A stretch of 7,972 nucleotides of DNA from Actinomycetes bacterium. GTDB lineage: Bacteria > Actinomycetota > Actinomycetes > Actinomycetales > Microbacteriaceae. Below the pieces are notes generated by a model that saw only the letters and a program-made list of their open reading frames with translations, was not told the origin of the DNA and did no database searches. How positions within the stretch are numbered: position 1 is the stretch's first letter; every line of letters begins with the position of its first letter. Of the stretch, positions 5,986 to 7,972 are shown one piece after another. The DNA lies in assembly GCA_021793715.1 (NCBI GenBank), contig JAJYSF010000030.1, positions 1-7,972 on the forward strand, in the 5' to 3' direction. The position numbers and the translations under genes were made by a program.

Positions 5986-7971
5986 TCAGCGGCCCTTGGG
6001 CGGGGCGAGCTCCGGAGCGGTCACCGCGGGAACCTCCTCGAGGCGGGCCAACGCCTCCGCGATCGCGCGATCGAGCTGCGGATCCGCGTCAGAGAACAGC
6101 GCCGACGGGTCGTGGATCACCTCGATGTCGGGGTCGACGCCGTGATTCTCCACGCCCCATCCCTTGCCCTCGAGCCAGTAGCCGTAGCGCGGCTGCGTCA
6201 CACGCGTGCCGTCGACGAGGTCGAAGCGACCGTCGATGCCGACGACGCCGCCCCACGTGCGTGCTCCGACGACGGGGCCGAGCCCGAGCGCCTGCGCGCG
6301 GGCGTTGACGATGTCGCCATCGGATCCCGAGAACTCGTTCGCGACGAACACGACGGGCCCGCGGCGAGCGCGATCCGGATCCGGGACGAGGTCGTCAAAC
6401 TGGCGCGCCTTCGTCCACGCGACCACGCGCGCGGCGAGGCGTTCGATCACGAGCTGGCTCGTGTGCCCGCCGCGGTTGTACCGCACGTCCGCGATGACGC
6501 CTTCAGCGGTGCTCACGGTGCGCAGATCGCGGTGCAGCTGCGCCCAGCCAGGCGCGCCCATGTCTGGAACGTGCACGTAGCCCAGCCGGCCGCCCGACTT
6601 CGCGGCGACATAGTCGCGACGCGAGTGCACCCAGTCCTGGTAGCGCAGTGCGTTCTCGTCGGCGAGCGGCACGACGACGACCCGTCGATCCTCGCCATCG
6701 CGACGCAGCGTCAGTTCGACGGGCTTGTCGGCGGCGCCGATGAGCGACGCGCCGGGCCCGTAGGCCGGATCCACGGGCGCCCCGTCGATCTCCGTGACGA
6801 GGTCGCCCTCCTGCGCGCCGACTCCGGCCGCGCGCAGCGGCGAGCGCGCCCCGGGGTCGCTCGACTCGCCGGGCAGGATCCGGTCGATGCGCCACCCCTC
6901 GGCGGCGGGAGACAGGTCGGCGCCCAGGAACCCGATCGCGCGCGACGGATCGCCGAGCGGCGACGCCGGCATCACGTACGCGTGCGACGTGTTGAGCTCG
7001 CCGACGTGCTCCCACATGAGGTCGACGAGGTCGTCGTGCGTGCGCACGCGGGAGACGACCTCGCGCCAGCGGGCGGTGACCCGCTCCCAGTCGATGCCGT
7101 CCATGTCCTCACGCCAGAAGTGGTCGCGCATCAGGCGCGCGTTCTCGTCGAACATCTGGTGCCACTCGGCGACGGGATCCAGCTGGAAGCGCAGGCGCGC
7201 GAGGTCGACCTGCACGGGGTCGTCTCCCCCGTCGGCCTTCCGCGCGGCGCGCACGATCGAGACGTCGTCGTCCTTGCGCACGACGATGCGCTCGCCGTCG
7301 CCGGACACGTCGAACGAGTCGATGCCCTCGACGACCGTCCAGCTCTCGCGGTCGTCGAACGACCAGCGCACGAGGCGGTTCGGCTGCTTCTCGCCCGGCA
7401 CGCCCGCCCGGCGCGAACCGAGGGTGCCGACGTCGCCGCCCTCCGCGATCCACACGACCCCGCCGGCGGTCGCCGACAGGTCGCGGTAGTCATCCGAGAC
7501 GACGGGGAACGGAACGATGCGCTGTTCCGCGCCCTCGACGTCGAGGTCGGCCGAAGTAGGCACGCGCTTGGTCGGCTTCTTGGGTGTGGACAGTCGCCAT
7601 CCGTCGGACGATGGGCCGAACGGAGCGGGCTCGGTCGCCGACAGCGGCAGCAGCCAGGGCCGGGTGACCCCCGTGAACGACAGGTCGAACGCCTGCCCGT
7701 TGTAGGCCGGGTCAAAGGTGCGATTCGACAGGAAGACGAGGTGCTTGCCGTCACGCGTGAAGTCGGGGTCGTGGTCGTGGAAGCGCCCGTCGGTGAGCTT
7801 CACGGGGGCGTCGTCGGACGCCGCCTCGACGATCCACAGCGCGTGAAGCTCGCCCTCGCCGTCGGTCGGCTGCGACCAGACGAGGTAGCGGCCGTCCGGC
7901 GAGAATCGCGGTGAGAGGGCCTCGCCCTGCGTGCTCCGCGCGACATCGCGCGCGGTCGCGGCCTCGACGTC
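5986..7971 (-). CDS. Tricorn-type S41 protease, C-terminal two thirds (N-terminus beyond window)
   Basis: The frame is open from 7971 to the stop at 5988-5986: 661 visible residues with no start, so the gene continues past the right edge. In tricorn (about 1070 residues) this matches roughly residue 417 to the end. Order of parts: propeller blades (SPRFSPDGRYLVW near 7915-7875; DFTRDGKHLVFLSN near 7765-7722), a helical C1 domain (about 7180-6970), a PDZ domain (about 6945-6665; GFLGADLS, EGDLVTEIDG) and the C2 protease domain (to about 6040). The catalytic set is complete: Ser-His in NTSHAY (His at 6984-6982), the nucleophile in FSGSDGD (Ser 6324-6322, Asp 6321-6319) and Glu in GVENHG (6150-6148). 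Spacing from nucleophile to Glu is 58 residues and from His to nucleophile 220, as recalled for tricorn (58 and 219). Tricorn proteases trim peptides released by the proteasome in the cytosol; actinobacterial homologues are common and their role is less clear. The GTG at 7803 is internal, since propeller sequence continues upstream of it. Confidence 0.94.
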   Translation of the reverse strand, partial: DVEAATARDVARSTQGEALSPRFSPDGRYLVWSQPTDGEGELHALWIVEAASDDAPVKLTDGRFHDHDPDFTRDGKHLVFLSNRTFDPAYNGQAFDLSFTGVTRPWLLPLSATEPAPFGPSSDGWRLSTPKKPTKRVPTSADLDVEGAEQRIVPFPVVSDDYRDLSATAGGVVWIAEGGDVGTLGSRRAGVPGEKQPNRLVRWSFDDRESWTVVEGIDSFDVSGDGERIVVRKDDDVSIVRAARKADGGDDPVQVDLARLRFQLDPVAEWHQMFDENARLMRDHFWREDMDGIDWERVTARWREVVSRVRTHDDLVDLMWEHVGELNTSHAYVMPASPLGDPSRAIGFLGADLSPAAEGWRIDRILPGESSDPGARSPLRAAGVGAQEGDLVTEIDGAPVDPAYGPGASLIGAADKPVELTLRRDGEDRRVVVVPLADENALRYQDWVHSRRDYVAAKSGGRLGYVHVPDMGAPGWAQLHRDLRTVSTAEGVIADVRYNRGGHTSQLVIERLAARVVAWTKARQFDDLVPDPDRARRGPVVFVANEFSGSDGDIVNARAQALGLGPVVGARTWGGVVGIDGRFDLVDGTRVTQPRYGYWLEGKGWGVENHGVDPDIEVIHDPSALFSDADPQLDRAIAEALARLEEVPAVTAPELAPPKGR

Positions 7972-7972
7972 G

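Noticed and set aside
5539..7914. Very long plus-strand open frame (791 codons) antisense to both minus-strand genes
   Set aside because: It is in exact register with the protease codons, so it stops only where that gene uses TTA, CTA or TCA, all rare in this GC-rich DNA. Its translation is arginine/valine/aspartate-rich with no domain pattern, while the minus strand encodes two recognisable proteins.

Overview
The window looks like chromosomal DNA of a high-GC actinobacterium. G/C strongly dominates third codon positions, start codons include GTG, Shine-Dalgarno sequences are GGAGG-like, and genes are packed with overlapping ends. The protein types fit Micrococcales such as Microbacteriaceae; that placement is an inference from gene content and style, not from a marker gene.

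Positions 1-5046 (+ strand) hold one tightly packed operon of six genes whose neighbours all overlap by 4-14 bases. In order they are: a DUF58 protein (5' end at or beyond the window edge), a 157-residue single-pass membrane protein resembling DUF4381 in layout, two membrane-anchored von Willebrand factor A (VWA) proteins of the BatA/BatB type, a membrane-anchored TPR protein of the BatC/BatE type, and a 366-residue multi-pass membrane protein of no recognised family. This is the known 'MoxR-DUF58-VWA' arrangement. The MoxR AAA+ ATPase itself would be expected just upstream, outside the window. By analogy, the ATPase and DUF58 protein act at the cytoplasmic face, while the VWA and TPR domains form a metal-dependent scaffold outside the membrane. 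The client and physiological role are unknown.

Positions 5065-7971 (- strand) hold two genes convergent with the operon. The first (5065-5811) is a glutamine-amidotransferase-like protein of the STM3548/PF07090 type that lacks a nucleophile cysteine. The second (5986 to beyond the right edge) is a tricorn-type S41 protease, with the last part of its beta-propeller, the C1, PDZ and C2 domains and a complete catalytic set. The convergent junction carries an 8-bp-stem hairpin that contains both stop codons. The 174-base gap between the two minus-strand genes carries a 10-bp inverted repeat with an extra copy of one arm, and a perfect 15-bp palindrome just upstream of the amidotransferase-like gene.

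No RNA genes, CRISPR arrays, insertion sequences or phage genes were seen. There is no gene-free stretch above 300 bases. The most unexpected signal is genome-scale rather than genic: the palindrome GGATCC occurs about 26 times, in all three reading frames, far more often than base composition predicts. The most plausible undescribed protein component is the unrecognised membrane protein that ends the operon.
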